Shown piece after piece: positions 53,398 through 63,116 of a stretch of DNA of 64,000 bases. The notes under the pieces were generated by a model. It had not been told where the DNA came from, ran no database searches, and was given only the letters and a program-made list of their open reading frames with translations. Positions within the stretch are counted from its first letter, which is position 1. Every line of letters starts with the position of its first letter. The position numbers and the translations under genes were made by a program. Location: NCBI GenBank assembly GCA_905182335.1, contig CAJJBE010000001.1, positions 62,001 to 126,000 on the forward strand, written 5' to 3'. Source of the DNA: Flavobacteriales bacterium UBA4466 (lineage in GTDB: Bacteria > Bacteroidota > Bacteroidia > Flavobacteriales_D > Crocinitomicaceae).

Positions 53398-53632
53398 AAT
53401 ATTTGTTTTGCTTTTTATCGTCACTGCTTGTTCTAGTTATGAGCAGGTTGAGTTTAAGGAGAAAACTGATCTCTCTAAATATTTTTATATTCAATTGAGT
53501 TCAATGGTTCATATCCCTTACTGCGGAGGTGGTTATCCGAGTCCTGATAAGGAATTCCCCTTGGACAAATTCATTACTAAGAATGGCTGCGAAAATGCAA
53601 ATCAAGCCATATCTGATTCATCCTGCTTTTGA
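53384..53632 (+). CDS. Small hypothetical lipoprotein
   Basis: A short frame (82 residues from TTG at 53384, 94 from ATG at 53348) overlapping the end of the antiporter gene. The TTG start gives a clean signal peptide with lipobox FIVTACSS; the ATG version puts 12 extra residues before it. The mature part has cysteines in PYCGGGYP, GCENAN and SSCF. Not recognised. Real expression is uncertain but the signal sequence is convincing. Confidence 0.55.
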   Translation: MKNCRIFVLLFIVTACSSYEQVEFKEKTDLSKYFYIQLSSMVHIPYCGGGYPSPDKEFPLDKFITKNGCENANQAISDSSCF

Positions 53633-53772
53633 AATGGAAAAATACGCCTGATTTTAAATTTACAGTAAAAAGAGACACAAGCTTCTAGGTTGTCTATTCC
53701 TCGGCCTATTTTACAGGGGAAAATCCTTGTATTATATATAATGTCCCATGCCGTCCTTGATCGATGTTGAGG

Positions 53773-54807
53773 CTACCAGTTAACTATTAGCTTTCCTGTT
53801 GTTTCACCTCTTTCTAGCGCTGAGTGAGCCTCCGCTAATTGAGTCGCTTTATAAACACATCCAATTTGAGGCTTTATTTTTCCTTCGGAATATAAATTAA
53901 CTACACTTTGCATACAAAACTCTAAAACTTTAGGCTTATTATCTGCTATTTTGAGCAGATTAACTCCGAGAATATTTTTCGATCGCATCATCAAACCTAT
54001 TGGGATAATAAGTCCCATCTTGCGCAAAAAATTAAGCTTTGAAAGCATTCCCCACTTACCATTTGAAAGCTCAGAGCCTCCAAACAAAACCATTCTTCCC
54101 CCAGAGCCAAGTAGTGCGAAATCTTTCTTGAATGTTGACCCTGCAACGGGATTGTAACTGATGTCAATTCGCTCTCCGTTTAGTGCTTTTTTAATCTGTT
54201 CTTGATAATCAGAAGTGTTATAATTTACAACGATATCAGCCCCTAATTTTTTTACTAAACCTTCTTTTTCTTGGCGTCCCACTTTTGCTATGACACGAGC
54301 CCCTTTCAGTTTTGCCAATTGAATCAGCATCGTTCCCACCCCACCGGCAGCGGCATGGATAAGTACTGTGTCAACTTTATGAACTGGCACTAAATATTCT
54401 GCCATATAAAATGCCGTAACCGCTTGCGTACATAATGCTAAAAGTTCTTCGGCAGACTGAGTCCCAATATCTACCGTAGCATGATCATTAGTAATAACAT
54501 GCTTTGCATATCCTCCAAAACGGCAAAAAGCTACAACACGTTTTCCAAGTTTTGATTGATCTGCATCAGGACCAACATGGGCTATTTTACCTACAACTTC
54601 ATAGCCAACGATACATGGAAATGCGGGCGCCTCTCGATAAAGCCCTTTTCGAGCCATTACATCGGCATAATTCAATCCAAAAGACTCTACCTCAATCAAG
54701 ACTTCTGTCCCAACCGGCAAGTTCAATTCAAATTTTCTTAAATCAAACGCATCGTTTGCCTCACCTTTTTTTGTGAGAAAAAATGCTTCACTAAAAATCG
54801 CTCCCAT
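53773..54807 (-). CDS. Quinone-oxidoreductase-like medium-chain dehydrogenase
   Basis: A 344-residue NAD(P)H-dependent MDR enzyme without the zinc ligands of alcohol dehydrogenases. The Rossmann motif AAAGGVGTMLIQLAK and GADIVVNYNTSDY are typical of quinone reductases, as is the start LPVGTEVLIEVESFGLNYAD. Probably reduces quinones or enals. Its start overlaps rsmI by one base. Confidence 0.87.
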   Translation of the reverse strand: MGAIFSEAFFLTKKGEANDAFDLRKFELNLPVGTEVLIEVESFGLNYADVMARKGLYREAPAFPCIVGYEVVGKIAHVGPDADQSKLGKRVVAFCRFGGYAKHVITNDHATVDIGTQSAEELLALCTQAVTAFYMAEYLVPVHKVDTVLIHAAAGGVGTMLIQLAKLKGARVIAKVGRQEKEGLVKKLGADIVVNYNTSDYQEQIKKALNGERIDISYNPVAGSTFKKDFALLGSGGRMVLFGGSELSNGKWGMLSKLNFLRKMGLIIPIGLMMRSKNILGVNLLKIADNKPKVLEFCMQSVVNLYSEGKIKPQIGCVYKATQLAEAHSALERGETTGKLIVNW

Positions 54808-55484
54808 TACTTTCCTTCTTTTCCTTCAATAACAATGACAATCTCTCCTTTTGGTGGATGAGCCTCATAATACTCTTTAATTTCTTTTACCGTTCCGCGT
54901 TTGTATTCTTCATAGATCTTTGTTATTTCGCGTGCAACACATACTTTTTTATCTTCCCCCATAAACTCCATAATTTGCCCAAGGCATTTGACTAAACGAT
55001 GTGGAGATTCATATAAAACAGATGTTCGTTTTTCTTCAGCAATTACCAATAAACGCGTTTGACGCCCTTTTTTATGCGGTAAAAACCCTTCAAATACAAA
55101 TCGATCACATGGAAACCCACTTGATACAATTGCTGGAATTAACGCAGTAGGACCAGGTAAACATTCAATTTCAATACCCTTTGAAATACACTCTCTAATC
55201 AATAAAAACCCAGGGTCAGAAATCCCGGGAGTACCTGCATCTGATACTAACACAGTAGAAATGTTGGCTTTGATTTTATCAATTACACTAGACAATGATT
55301 TATGCTCATTGTGAGCATGAAAAGGATGCGCAGGCTTAGAAATATCGAGATAATTTAAGAGTTTTTTTGTTACACGAGTATCCTCGGCAAAAATTAAATC
55401 TGTTTCCTGTAAAATGCGTATTGCACGCAATGTAATATCCTCAAGGTTTCCTATCGGGGTAGGAACTATATAAAGTTTAGACAT
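54807..55484 (-). CDS. rsmI: 16S rRNA 2'-O-ribose C1402 methyltransferase
   Basis: SAM-dependent enzyme that methylates C1402 at the ribosomal decoding site. The VPTPIGNLEDITLRA start, FAEDTRVTKKLL, SDAGTPGISDPG and PHKKGRQTR segments are all family signatures. Length 225. Followed by the QOR-like gene with a one-base overlap. Confidence 0.96.
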   Translation of the reverse strand: MSKLYIVPTPIGNLEDITLRAIRILQETDLIFAEDTRVTKKLLNYLDISKPAHPFHAHNEHKSLSSVIDKIKANISTVLVSDAGTPGISDPGFLLIRECISKGIEIECLPGPTALIPAIVSSGFPCDRFVFEGFLPHKKGRQTRLLVIAEEKRTSVLYESPHRLVKCLGQIMEFMGEDKKVCVAREITKIYEEYKRGTVKEIKEYYEAHPPKGEIVIVIEGKEGK

Positions 55485-55819
55485 ATTTTTAATCTTATCA
55501 GGTCAAAACTACATAGTCCTGCAGTAAAATCTGCACAAATTGTAGTCTTTTTTTAAAAGCCTACTCTAAACACATGAATCTAGGCCTTTTGTTAGCAAAA
55601 TCAATTGTCCTTTTTTCGTTTCAACGTTGGAAGTTTCGCAGGCTCAAATTCAATTAACGTCACCTCTAAATTATTGATTTAAAGATGCCTATTTTAAAAT
55701 CGGTAGTCAAATCATGTCACATTAAACGTATGTCACACGCTTATTTAGATGGATTCTAAATACATAAATCATGACAAATAAATGACAAAAGAAAAGCAAG
55801 AACTCAGCATCTTTACGCT
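55485..55819. other. Intergenic region upstream of hemA
   Basis: No gene seen. Repeats: ATGTCACA at 55714-55721 and 55730-55737 (16 bases start to start), and ATGACAAA at 55771-55778 and 55782-55789 (11 bases). Their position ahead of the heme operon suggests a regulator site. A weak -7 element CATCTTTA (55808-55815) precedes the GTG by four bases. Confidence 0.4.
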
Positions 55820-57067
55820 GTGAGAAAGAATAAAGGCTTGGAAACCTTACATATCGTCGCGTTTACGCACCATAACCTACCTGTTTCAGAGATAGGTAAA
55901 TTACATATTGAAGAAGGTAATCAGCAAGAGCACCTGTCTGCCTTTAAATCTATTATGGAGCTGGATGAGCTAATGTTTCTTTCGACGTGTAATCGTGTTG
56001 AATTTGCCTTTGTCACAAAAAAAAATGTTGCCCTTCCTTTTTTAGATCGGTTTTTCCACGAATTGTATCCTGATTTTAATGACGAGAGCCGGTTGTTGTT
56101 CTCCTCTAATGGCTATGTTTACAGTGGATTAGACGCAGTTGAGCATCAATTATCTGTTGCTTCTTCAGTAGATTCAATGGTTGTTGGGGAGCGCGAAATC
56201 ATCACTCAGGTTCGAGCGGCCTTTGAAAACTCTCGTAAGATGGGGTTGACGGGAGACCTACTTCGGTTAATGATTCGCCATACTATTGAGACAGCAAAAA
56301 AAATCTATACTGAAACAAGTATTGCTAAACGTCCTGTTTCTGTTGTTTCCTTAGCTTACCAAAGGTTACGCCAACTGAATGCGTCATTGGACTCTCGCAT
56401 ATTAATCGTTGGCGCTGGTGTTACGAATACTAATATGGGGAAATTTCTTCGTAAGCATGGGTTTACCAACTTTCATGTTTTTAATCGTACTTTATCAAAA
56501 GCTGGAAAACTTGCTTCTGATCTAAATGGTGTGGCGCTGCCATTAACCGAACTAACTTCATTTAATAAAGGATTTGATATTATCATTACATGTACAGGTT
56601 CAGAAAATCACATTCTGACACCTGAAATATATACACACCTTTTACAGGGTGAAATATCTCGTAAAATTGTCATTGACATCGCAATTCCTCAAGATTTATC
56701 TCCTGAGATTATTGATGTGCATCGTGTGACCCACATTTCTGTTGAGATGCTTCAGAAGATTTCAAATGAAAATCTAAAAGTACGCTCAAAAGAAATTCAG
56801 CATGTTGAAGAAATCATTTCTAAGGCACTCTTCGAGTTTAAGCACCTCAATCAGGTTAGAACAGTTGAGTTAGCTATGCGTGGAGTACCAAATAAGGTCA
56901 AAGAAATCAAAGCCACTGCAATGAACGAGGTTTTCAAAAATGAGTTGAATAGTTTAGATGATAACTCTCGCGAGACACTTGAAAAAATTGTTGGTTACAT
57001 GGAGAAGAAATACATGAGCATGCCGATGGTTATGGCAAAAGAAATTCTGCTTAAAAAACACTCTTAA
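55820..57067 (+). CDS. hemA: Glutamyl-tRNA reductase
   Basis: First committed step of the C5 heme route: reduces glutamyl-tRNA to glutamate semialdehyde. The active nucleophile Cys57 is in LSTCNRVEF, the VGEREI segment and the NADPH Rossmann motif VGAGVTNTNMGKF follow, and a C-terminal dimer helix closes the chain. GTG start; no ATG lies before the conserved core. It abuts hemC (stop at 57067, start at 57068). Confidence 0.95.
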   Translation: MRKNKGLETLHIVAFTHHNLPVSEIGKLHIEEGNQQEHLSAFKSIMELDELMFLSTCNRVEFAFVTKKNVALPFLDRFFHELYPDFNDESRLLFSSNGYVYSGLDAVEHQLSVASSVDSMVVGEREIITQVRAAFENSRKMGLTGDLLRLMIRHTIETAKKIYTETSIAKRPVSVVSLAYQRLRQLNASLDSRILIVGAGVTNTNMGKFLRKHGFTNFHVFNRTLSKAGKLASDLNGVALPLTELTSFNKGFDIIITCTGSENHILTPEIYTHLLQGEISRKIVIDIAIPQDLSPEIIDVHRVTHISVEMLQKISNENLKVRSKEIQHVEEIISKALFEFKHLNQVRTVELAMRGVPNKVKEIKATAMNEVFKNELNSLDDNSRETLEKIVGYMEKKYMSMPMVMAKEILLKKHS

Positions 57068-57949
57068 ATGAAAACAATTGTCATTGGTTCTAGAGGAAGT
57101 GCTCTTGCTTTATGGCAAGCTAATTTCGTGAAATCTGAACTTGAAAATTTGGGCTGCACTGTTCAATTGAATATTATCAAAACTCAGGGGGACGCGATTC
57201 AACATTTGAGCTTTGACAAGCTAGAAGGAAAAGGTTTTTTCACGAAAGAAATTGAAGAAGCATTATTAAATGGGCAGGTTGATTTAGCAGTGCACTCACA
57301 TAAAGACCTTGAGACGACACCTCCTGCAGGATTGAAAGTCGCATGTGTTTCTGAACGTGCAAACCCTGCAGACATCTTATTAGTTCTTAAAGGAGCTGTT
57401 GATGAAACTCAAAAGTGGTCATTGAAAAAAAATGCTACTGTTGGAACATCTTCAGCACGAAGAAAGTCACAAGTATTAAAATATCGTCCAGACACAACAA
57501 TTAATGATTTAAGAGGAAATGTTCCTACACGTATTGATAAGTTGAGACAAGGAAATTATGATGCGATCTTATTGGCTAAGGCTGGCGTAGACCGTTTGAA
57601 ATTAGATTTATCTGACTTTTTAGAAGTCGTTTTAGATCCTGCTGAATTTGTGCCTGCACCAGCTCAAGGAGTGTTGGGATTACAAATTAGAAATGAAGAC
57701 GATGAGCTAAGTGCCATTCTTCAAAAAATGAACTTCCCAGAAGTTCAAAAGCGCATTGAATTAGAGAGGAAAGTATTAAACCTTCTAGATGGAGGATGTC
57801 AATTGCCCCTTGGAGTTTACTGTGACGAAACACATAACTTATACGTTTCATTTGCAGATGGTATTGAAGGCGAATGCACTCAATTAAAATATAAAGTTGA
57901 GGCATTCGAGGGGATGGCTGAAAAAGTGATTTCAGATTTAAAAAAATAA
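57068..57949 (+). CDS. hemC: Hydroxymethylbilane synthase
   Basis: Polymerises four porphobilinogens. IGSRGSALALWQANFV is the N-terminal signature, KDLETTPPAGL and GTSSARRKSQ follow, and Cys244 in LLDGGCQLPLG holds the dipyrromethane cofactor. Length 293. Starts immediately after hemA stop; second gene of hemA-hemC-hemD. Confidence 0.96.
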   Translation: MKTIVIGSRGSALALWQANFVKSELENLGCTVQLNIIKTQGDAIQHLSFDKLEGKGFFTKEIEEALLNGQVDLAVHSHKDLETTPPAGLKVACVSERANPADILLVLKGAVDETQKWSLKKNATVGTSSARRKSQVLKYRPDTTINDLRGNVPTRIDKLRQGNYDAILLAKAGVDRLKLDLSDFLEVVLDPAEFVPAPAQGVLGLQIRNEDDELSAILQKMNFPEVQKRIELERKVLNLLDGGCQLPLGVYCDETHNLYVSFADGIEGECTQLKYKVEAFEGMAEKVISDLKK

Positions 57950-57955
57950 CCCGAG

Positions 57956-58606
57956 ATGCCTAAACGTATTTTCATATCCAAGAGCAATTCAGAATCTGTT
58001 GATTTATCTGCATCTTTAAGCTCACAAAATACTGAGCTTATTACGCACTCATTCTTACATTTTGAGGGGATAGAGTTTAATGTAGAGGCTCCCTACGACA
58101 TCATCTTCTTTACGAGCCCTAGGGCTGTTCTATTTTTTAAAGCTAGGCTAGATATACCACGAGAGGTAAAGATCGCTTGTACTGGGCAAAAAACAGCAGA
58201 TTCACTAGCGATACTAGGCTACCATGTTGATTTTAAAGGAGAGAAAAGTGGAGACATTCAACAAGTTGCGGCCAAATTTAAAACTTGGGCAGAAGATCGA
58301 ACGGTATTGTTTCCAATTTCAGACATTTCCCTTCATACTATTTCATCTCAATTAAATTTAAATTCCGTTATCGAAGTTGAAGTTTACAAAACAATCATTC
58401 AAGGCATAAGAGTTGAACCTTGTGATATTTATGTATTTACGAGCCCGTCGAACGTTGATGGATTCCTGATTGAAAACGAAGTCCCAATTAAAGCGAGAAT
58501 AATTGCCTGGGGCACAAGTACACAAGATGCTTTAATCCAAAAAGGATTTAAGGTCGAACACACCATGGAAGAGTCGTCGATTAAATCACTTGTCGAGTAC
58601 CTCTAA
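57956..58606 (+). CDS. hemD: Uroporphyrinogen-III synthase
   Basis: Closes and inverts ring D to make uroporphyrinogen III. The family is weakly conserved, but FFTSPRAVLFF, ACTGQKTADSL and VFTSPSNVDGF are typical. Length 216. It starts six bases after hemC. Third gene of the operon; hemB and hemE are not in the window. Confidence 0.88.
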   Translation: MPKRIFISKSNSESVDLSASLSSQNTELITHSFLHFEGIEFNVEAPYDIIFFTSPRAVLFFKARLDIPREVKIACTGQKTADSLAILGYHVDFKGEKSGDIQQVAAKFKTWAEDRTVLFPISDISLHTISSQLNLNSVIEVEVYKTIIQGIRVEPCDIYVFTSPSNVDGFLIENEVPIKARIIAWGTSTQDALIQKGFKVEHTMEESSIKSLVEYL

Positions 58607-58610
58607 TAAA

Positions 58611-58636
58611 AAAAAGCCCACATTTAGAGGCTTCTT
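58611..58636 (-). terminator. Terminator between hemD and the M43 protease gene
   Basis: AAGCC (58614-58618) pairs with GGCTT (58629-58633), with T's following on the minus strand. The stem is short but ideally placed. Confidence 0.5.
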
Positions 58637-58646
58637 AATCAAAACT

Positions 58647-60794
58647 TTATTTCACAATAAAGTGTGCCACTTTACTTGATTTAGCACTATTCAAGCGAAT
58701 GAAATACATTCCATTTGCTAAATCCTTTGTGTCAATTAAGACGTGATTAGATCCTGAAAGGGCTTTAATAGTATTTGACTTCAGCTGTTTTCCTGAAACG
58801 TCTTGAACTGTCAATTGCATTATATCTTCATTCGCAACTGTAAATACAATGTTTAATTCTTCATCAGCTGGATTTGGATATAGATTTAACCCTAGTATTG
58901 TTACTTCTTCCTCACTTAATGATACTAATTCATCAGAAGGACTTCCTTCATACATATTGATATTATCTAGGTAGAAGTTGTTTCCTTCCCCTGATTGAAA
59001 CTGAAATTTATACCTGAAGTTGTCTACGAAGAAGTTACTTGAGATATTTGTCATGTGAACAGTTGTCCAGTCATCCTCGGAGCCAGGTGTAAATGGTGTC
59101 GATTGCTGATCAGAAGAGAGCTGGAAACCATGCATTGTTTTTCGTATTACCCATGATGCTTCACAATCATTTGAAACAAAAACTCTGAACCAGTCATCGT
59201 CATTTTCATTCTTACGTTTATAAGCATATCGGAAACTCAAGGTTATGTTATTGGCAACGCCTGACAAGTCAACCGGGGTAGAAATAAGTTCATCATAACT
59301 TCCTTCTGCTTCTCCGTTATTCATTAAAGAAACACATTTTTGACTATTTAAACCAATACTATTGTTGATTTCAAACGCTTCACCTTCTTCATTCTTAACT
59401 TCCCATTCATTAATGTTATTTAGTGTAGAGTACGTCTCAAACCCTTCTAAAATAGGTATATTTTGTGAAGCAGGTAGCACACGAATATAAGCCGTTTTCA
59501 CTTCTGAATTACTTATTAAACCATCTGTCGCTATCAAGGCAACTTCATAAATCCCAGGAATATTATATGTAACCACTGGGTTTTGTATACTTGATGAAGC
59601 AGGAGATCCCCCAGGGAAAGACCATGTCCATCCGTTTACAACATTGAAAGAACCATCTGTAAAGTTGATTACACCTCCAGCACAAATAGTTGTTTTATCA
59701 GCGTCAAATACTGCTTTGCATAAATAAATATTTCCATCAGCTCCTGTATCAATTATGTTTTGGGCGCTCCATAAGTTGTTTCTTCCTCCAACGCTAGATT
59801 CTAGGGCATCTCGCATACGTTGTTTTTGCCCTTCAGAGAACATTCTTCCGCAATGTGAATAATCCATGTAGTTTTCTATTTGATCTTGAATATCAAATCC
59901 CCAATAGCCATTATCTTGATCGCAAGAATTTAAGGGGTTTGGATTAGTTGAGCTACATGAGCCTCCTTGGATTCCAGCACATCTTGGGGTGTCATCCACT
60001 AAATCATCCTCGTCACAATTCTCCGATTCGCTCGGACTATTACTATTTCCCCACGTATGCCTTAGGTTTAACCAGTGACCTATTTCATGAGATGATGTAG
60101 ATTCATCAAACCCCCCTGAAGTACCAATAGATCCAACAGCATCGTGAATTACATGAAACCCATTGCCCATCGATAACCCTCCCCATTGCGGATATGTTGT
60201 GTACCCTAATGTGATTAGAGAAGACCCTGGAGTAGAGATTGACCCTACTACAAAAATATTTAAATACATATCTCCTGGCCAATCAGAATTATACACATCA
60301 TTTCCATCTCTAATTGCCTCAACTTGGTTCAAATCACCATCATTGCTCACTATAGGATTATATGTTCGTGTTATTCCCATAAAACACGTTCCGTCTGGTG
60401 CCTTCGTAGCCAATACAAATTCAATTTCAATATCCGCTTGTGAACCATCAAAAACTGAAGCTACCATATTCGCATCAGGATTTTGTAGTCGATAATCTTC
60501 ATTTAAGATTCTTAGCGCATCTAAAACTTGTTCTCGACTAATATTGTTCACTCCTCCATCATGTAAAATATGAAAGACAACCGGTATTTTATAAACTGTT
60601 CCTTTCGGGGAAACAATTGGAGTTTCATTAGCCGCAGCTAATTGTGACTGCAAATAGTTTTGCTGATATTCAGGTAACAATGCATATTCTGCCGTTTTCT
60701 CATCTGTCCAGCAAGGAACAACTGTTGGTTCCTGTTGAGCAGAAAGGTTAAAAGCCGAAGTCAAAAATAGTAGTGTGAATAAAATGTTTTTCAT
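58647..60794 (-). CDS. M43-family metalloprotease with PKD and T9SS domains (copy 1)
   Basis: A 715-residue secreted protease: signal peptide (1-19), pro-region, pappalysin-type domain with zinc motif HEIGHWLNLRH (236-246), met-turn NYMDYSHC, a PKD domain (about 360-445), a jelly-roll-like region and a T9SS sorting tail (about 632-715). In the metzincin motif the usual Gly in HExxHxxGxxH is Asn, as in some M43 relatives. Sister to the next gene; together they are an obvious duplication. Confidence 0.88.
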   Translation of the reverse strand: MKNILFTLLFLTSAFNLSAQQEPTVVPCWTDEKTAEYALLPEYQQNYLQSQLAAANETPIVSPKGTVYKIPVVFHILHDGGVNNISREQVLDALRILNEDYRLQNPDANMVASVFDGSQADIEIEFVLATKAPDGTCFMGITRTYNPIVSNDGDLNQVEAIRDGNDVYNSDWPGDMYLNIFVVGSISTPGSSLITLGYTTYPQWGGLSMGNGFHVIHDAVGSIGTSGGFDESTSSHEIGHWLNLRHTWGNSNSPSESENCDEDDLVDDTPRCAGIQGGSCSSTNPNPLNSCDQDNGYWGFDIQDQIENYMDYSHCGRMFSEGQKQRMRDALESSVGGRNNLWSAQNIIDTGADGNIYLCKAVFDADKTTICAGGVINFTDGSFNVVNGWTWSFPGGSPASSSIQNPVVTYNIPGIYEVALIATDGLISNSEVKTAYIRVLPASQNIPILEGFETYSTLNNINEWEVKNEEGEAFEINNSIGLNSQKCVSLMNNGEAEGSYDELISTPVDLSGVANNITLSFRYAYKRKNENDDDWFRVFVSNDCEASWVIRKTMHGFQLSSDQQSTPFTPGSEDDWTTVHMTNISSNFFVDNFRYKFQFQSGEGNNFYLDNINMYEGSPSDELVSLSEEEVTILGLNLYPNPADEELNIVFTVANEDIMQLTVQDVSGKQLKSNTIKALSGSNHVLIDTKDLANGMYFIRLNSAKSSKVAHFIVK

Positions 60795-60850
60795 AAGAAG
60801 AAAGATAAAAAAGTGCCTTACAATGAAGTCTTTTTTTGTGTTAATGTCAA

Positions 60851-62995
60851 TTATTTCACAACAACCTGAACCGTTTGTTGAGCGTGTCCAACTTTCACCT
60901 TTAAGAAGTATAATCCAGAAGATAAATTACTTGTCCCTACTAAAGCTACGTTTGACCCTGTCTTTGCTTTTACACTGAGCTGACGTACCCTCTTGCCAGT
61001 AAGGTCTTGAATCTGAATAGTTGCATCCTCATCATTCTCGAGATTAAAGTAAATATTTAAATCTCCATCTGTTGGATTAGGGTAAACCCCTAGCCCCGAA
61101 ACTACAGAGCCTTCGGTTAACCCTGAATTAGCCGTTACTATTTCATCTGAAGGGGCTCCGTTATATATGTTAATATCATCAATGTAGATATTGTTTCCCC
61201 CTCCTGCTTCAAATGCAAATTTATATCTGAAGTTGTCTACCCAATACTGACTTATAATGTTTGTCATATGAACAGTTGTCCAGTCTGACTGAGAAGACGG
61301 AGTAAATGAAGATGTTTGTGTTTGACTAGATAATTGGAAGCCATGTAAAGTTTTCTTTAAGTCCCAATTTTGACCACAATCATCAGTTGCATAAACTCTG
61401 AACCAATCATTATCACTTATGTTTTTACGCTTGTAAGCATATCTAAAACTCAATGTAACCGCTGAAGTAACCGCTGATAAATCTACAGGGGCAGAAATCA
61501 GTTCGTCTATCGTTCCAATAGACTCATTATTGTTTGCTAATTTCACTGACTTGCTTCCAGTATAGGCCGTATTTGTTGATAGTACAAACCCATTACCCTC
61601 TTCATTCTTAATTTCCCATTCATTAGTATTATTCAATGTAGAATAAGATTCAAACCCTTCTAGGAAAGGCAGAGCACTTGCCGCTGGCATAACGCGAATG
61701 TAAGAGTTTTTCACCTCAGCATCAGTTGTTGAGCCGTCAGTAGCTGTTAATGTTACTTCGTAAATCCCAGGAGTGCTATAGGTAACCGAAGGATTTTGGC
61801 TTGTTGATGAAGCAGGCGAACCACCGGGGAAAGACCATGTCCATCCACTTACTGTATTATAAGAATAATCTGTAAAGTTAATTACGCTTCCAGCACAAAC
61901 TGAAGTTCTATCTGCCTCGAAATCTGCTCGACATAAATATAAATTACCGTCAGCTCCTGTAGCAATAAGGTTTGCGTTTGTCTTTAAGTTATTTCGCCCC
62001 GAATTATTTGAGTTTAGCGCATTACGCATACGATTTACCTGTCCCTGTGTGAACATTTTTGAACAATACGAATAGTCCATATAATTTTCAACATTTGCGC
62101 GAGGCCCACAAGAAGATTCATTTAAATTACAAGATGTTACCCCTATCTCATTAGGTGTATCATCAACTCCATCGTCATCATCACAACTTTCACTATTTCC
62201 TGGATTATTATTTGGACCCCATACATGAGACAGGTTTAGCCAATGGCCCATTTCATGAGTTAAAGTTCTACTAGAGCTTGTGCCAGAAGTTCCAATTGAA
62301 CCAAGGTAAGTGTCTAGAATAAAAATTCCATTGTAAAACATGCTTGCTCCAGACCACCCACTTGGTGTAAATGTATACCCAGCAGCTCCACCTATATCCC
62401 CGCATACATAAACATTACAATATTTATTAGGTGGCCACTGACCCTGAAACACATCGTTGCCGTCTACAATAGCATCAACCTGATCCCCTCCATCACTACC
62501 ATCATTTGATAATGCGTCTTGAGTTCTAGTAATCCCAGTAAAACATGACCCATCTGGGGCTTTTGTTGCTAAACGAAATTCAATATCTACATCAGCTGGC
62601 ATACCTTGGAAATCAGGGTGAACATTGTCTGCATCTATATTTTCTCTTTTAAAGTCTCTATTCAAAATTTCAAGAGCATCCATAATTTGATCATCGGAAA
62701 TATTTTCTGAACCCTCATCATGTAAAACGTGAAATACGATTGGAATATACCAAACCGTTGCTTTAGGTGTTGAACTATAATTCTCTAAATCCTCTTGAGC
62801 TTGAATGATTGCATCCTGAGTCAACATCTGAACATAAGCAGGGTTTTGCATTAATTCTGCCTGTTTTTTGTGTTGTAAGCAGTATTCAACAGCTTCACCA
62901 TCTCTGGTGTTTGATTGATCAATCATTGTGTTTTGAGCTCTTAAAAAAGGTCCAAACACAAAAAGAATAATCATGGAGAGAGTTATTTTTTTCAT
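60851..62995 (-). CDS. M43-family metalloprotease with PKD and T9SS domains (copy 2)
   Basis: A 714-residue paralogue of the neighbouring protease with the same domains: signal peptide, M43 domain with HEMGHWLNLSH (247-257) and met-turn NYMDYSYC, PKD (about 370-445), and a T9SS tail ending VQVVVK. The PKD and following region are most alike (for instance WTWSFPGGSPASS occurs in both). The ATG at 62995 gives a proper signal peptide; an upstream start at 63130 does not. A duplication is clear, and substrate specificity has probably diverged. Confidence 0.88.
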   Translation of the reverse strand: MKKITLSMIILFVFGPFLRAQNTMIDQSNTRDGEAVEYCLQHKKQAELMQNPAYVQMLTQDAIIQAQEDLENYSSTPKATVWYIPIVFHVLHDEGSENISDDQIMDALEILNRDFKRENIDADNVHPDFQGMPADVDIEFRLATKAPDGSCFTGITRTQDALSNDGSDGGDQVDAIVDGNDVFQGQWPPNKYCNVYVCGDIGGAAGYTFTPSGWSGASMFYNGIFILDTYLGSIGTSGTSSSRTLTHEMGHWLNLSHVWGPNNNPGNSESCDDDDGVDDTPNEIGVTSCNLNESSCGPRANVENYMDYSYCSKMFTQGQVNRMRNALNSNNSGRNNLKTNANLIATGADGNLYLCRADFEADRTSVCAGSVINFTDYSYNTVSGWTWSFPGGSPASSTSQNPSVTYSTPGIYEVTLTATDGSTTDAEVKNSYIRVMPAASALPFLEGFESYSTLNNTNEWEIKNEEGNGFVLSTNTAYTGSKSVKLANNNESIGTIDELISAPVDLSAVTSAVTLSFRYAYKRKNISDNDWFRVYATDDCGQNWDLKKTLHGFQLSSQTQTSSFTPSSQSDWTTVHMTNIISQYWVDNFRYKFAFEAGGGNNIYIDDINIYNGAPSDEIVTANSGLTEGSVVSGLGVYPNPTDGDLNIYFNLENDEDATIQIQDLTGKRVRQLSVKAKTGSNVALVGTSNLSSGLYFLKVKVGHAQQTVQVVVK

Positions 62996-63116
62996 AGTTC
63001 TAGAAATTAAAAGTATATCACTTAATACTGTGAAGTTACAGAAACACTTGCTTTTACACAAATAAAATACACAAAAGGTACCATGGTAAGTTTTATTATA
63101 CTCTCTCTTTTTAACT

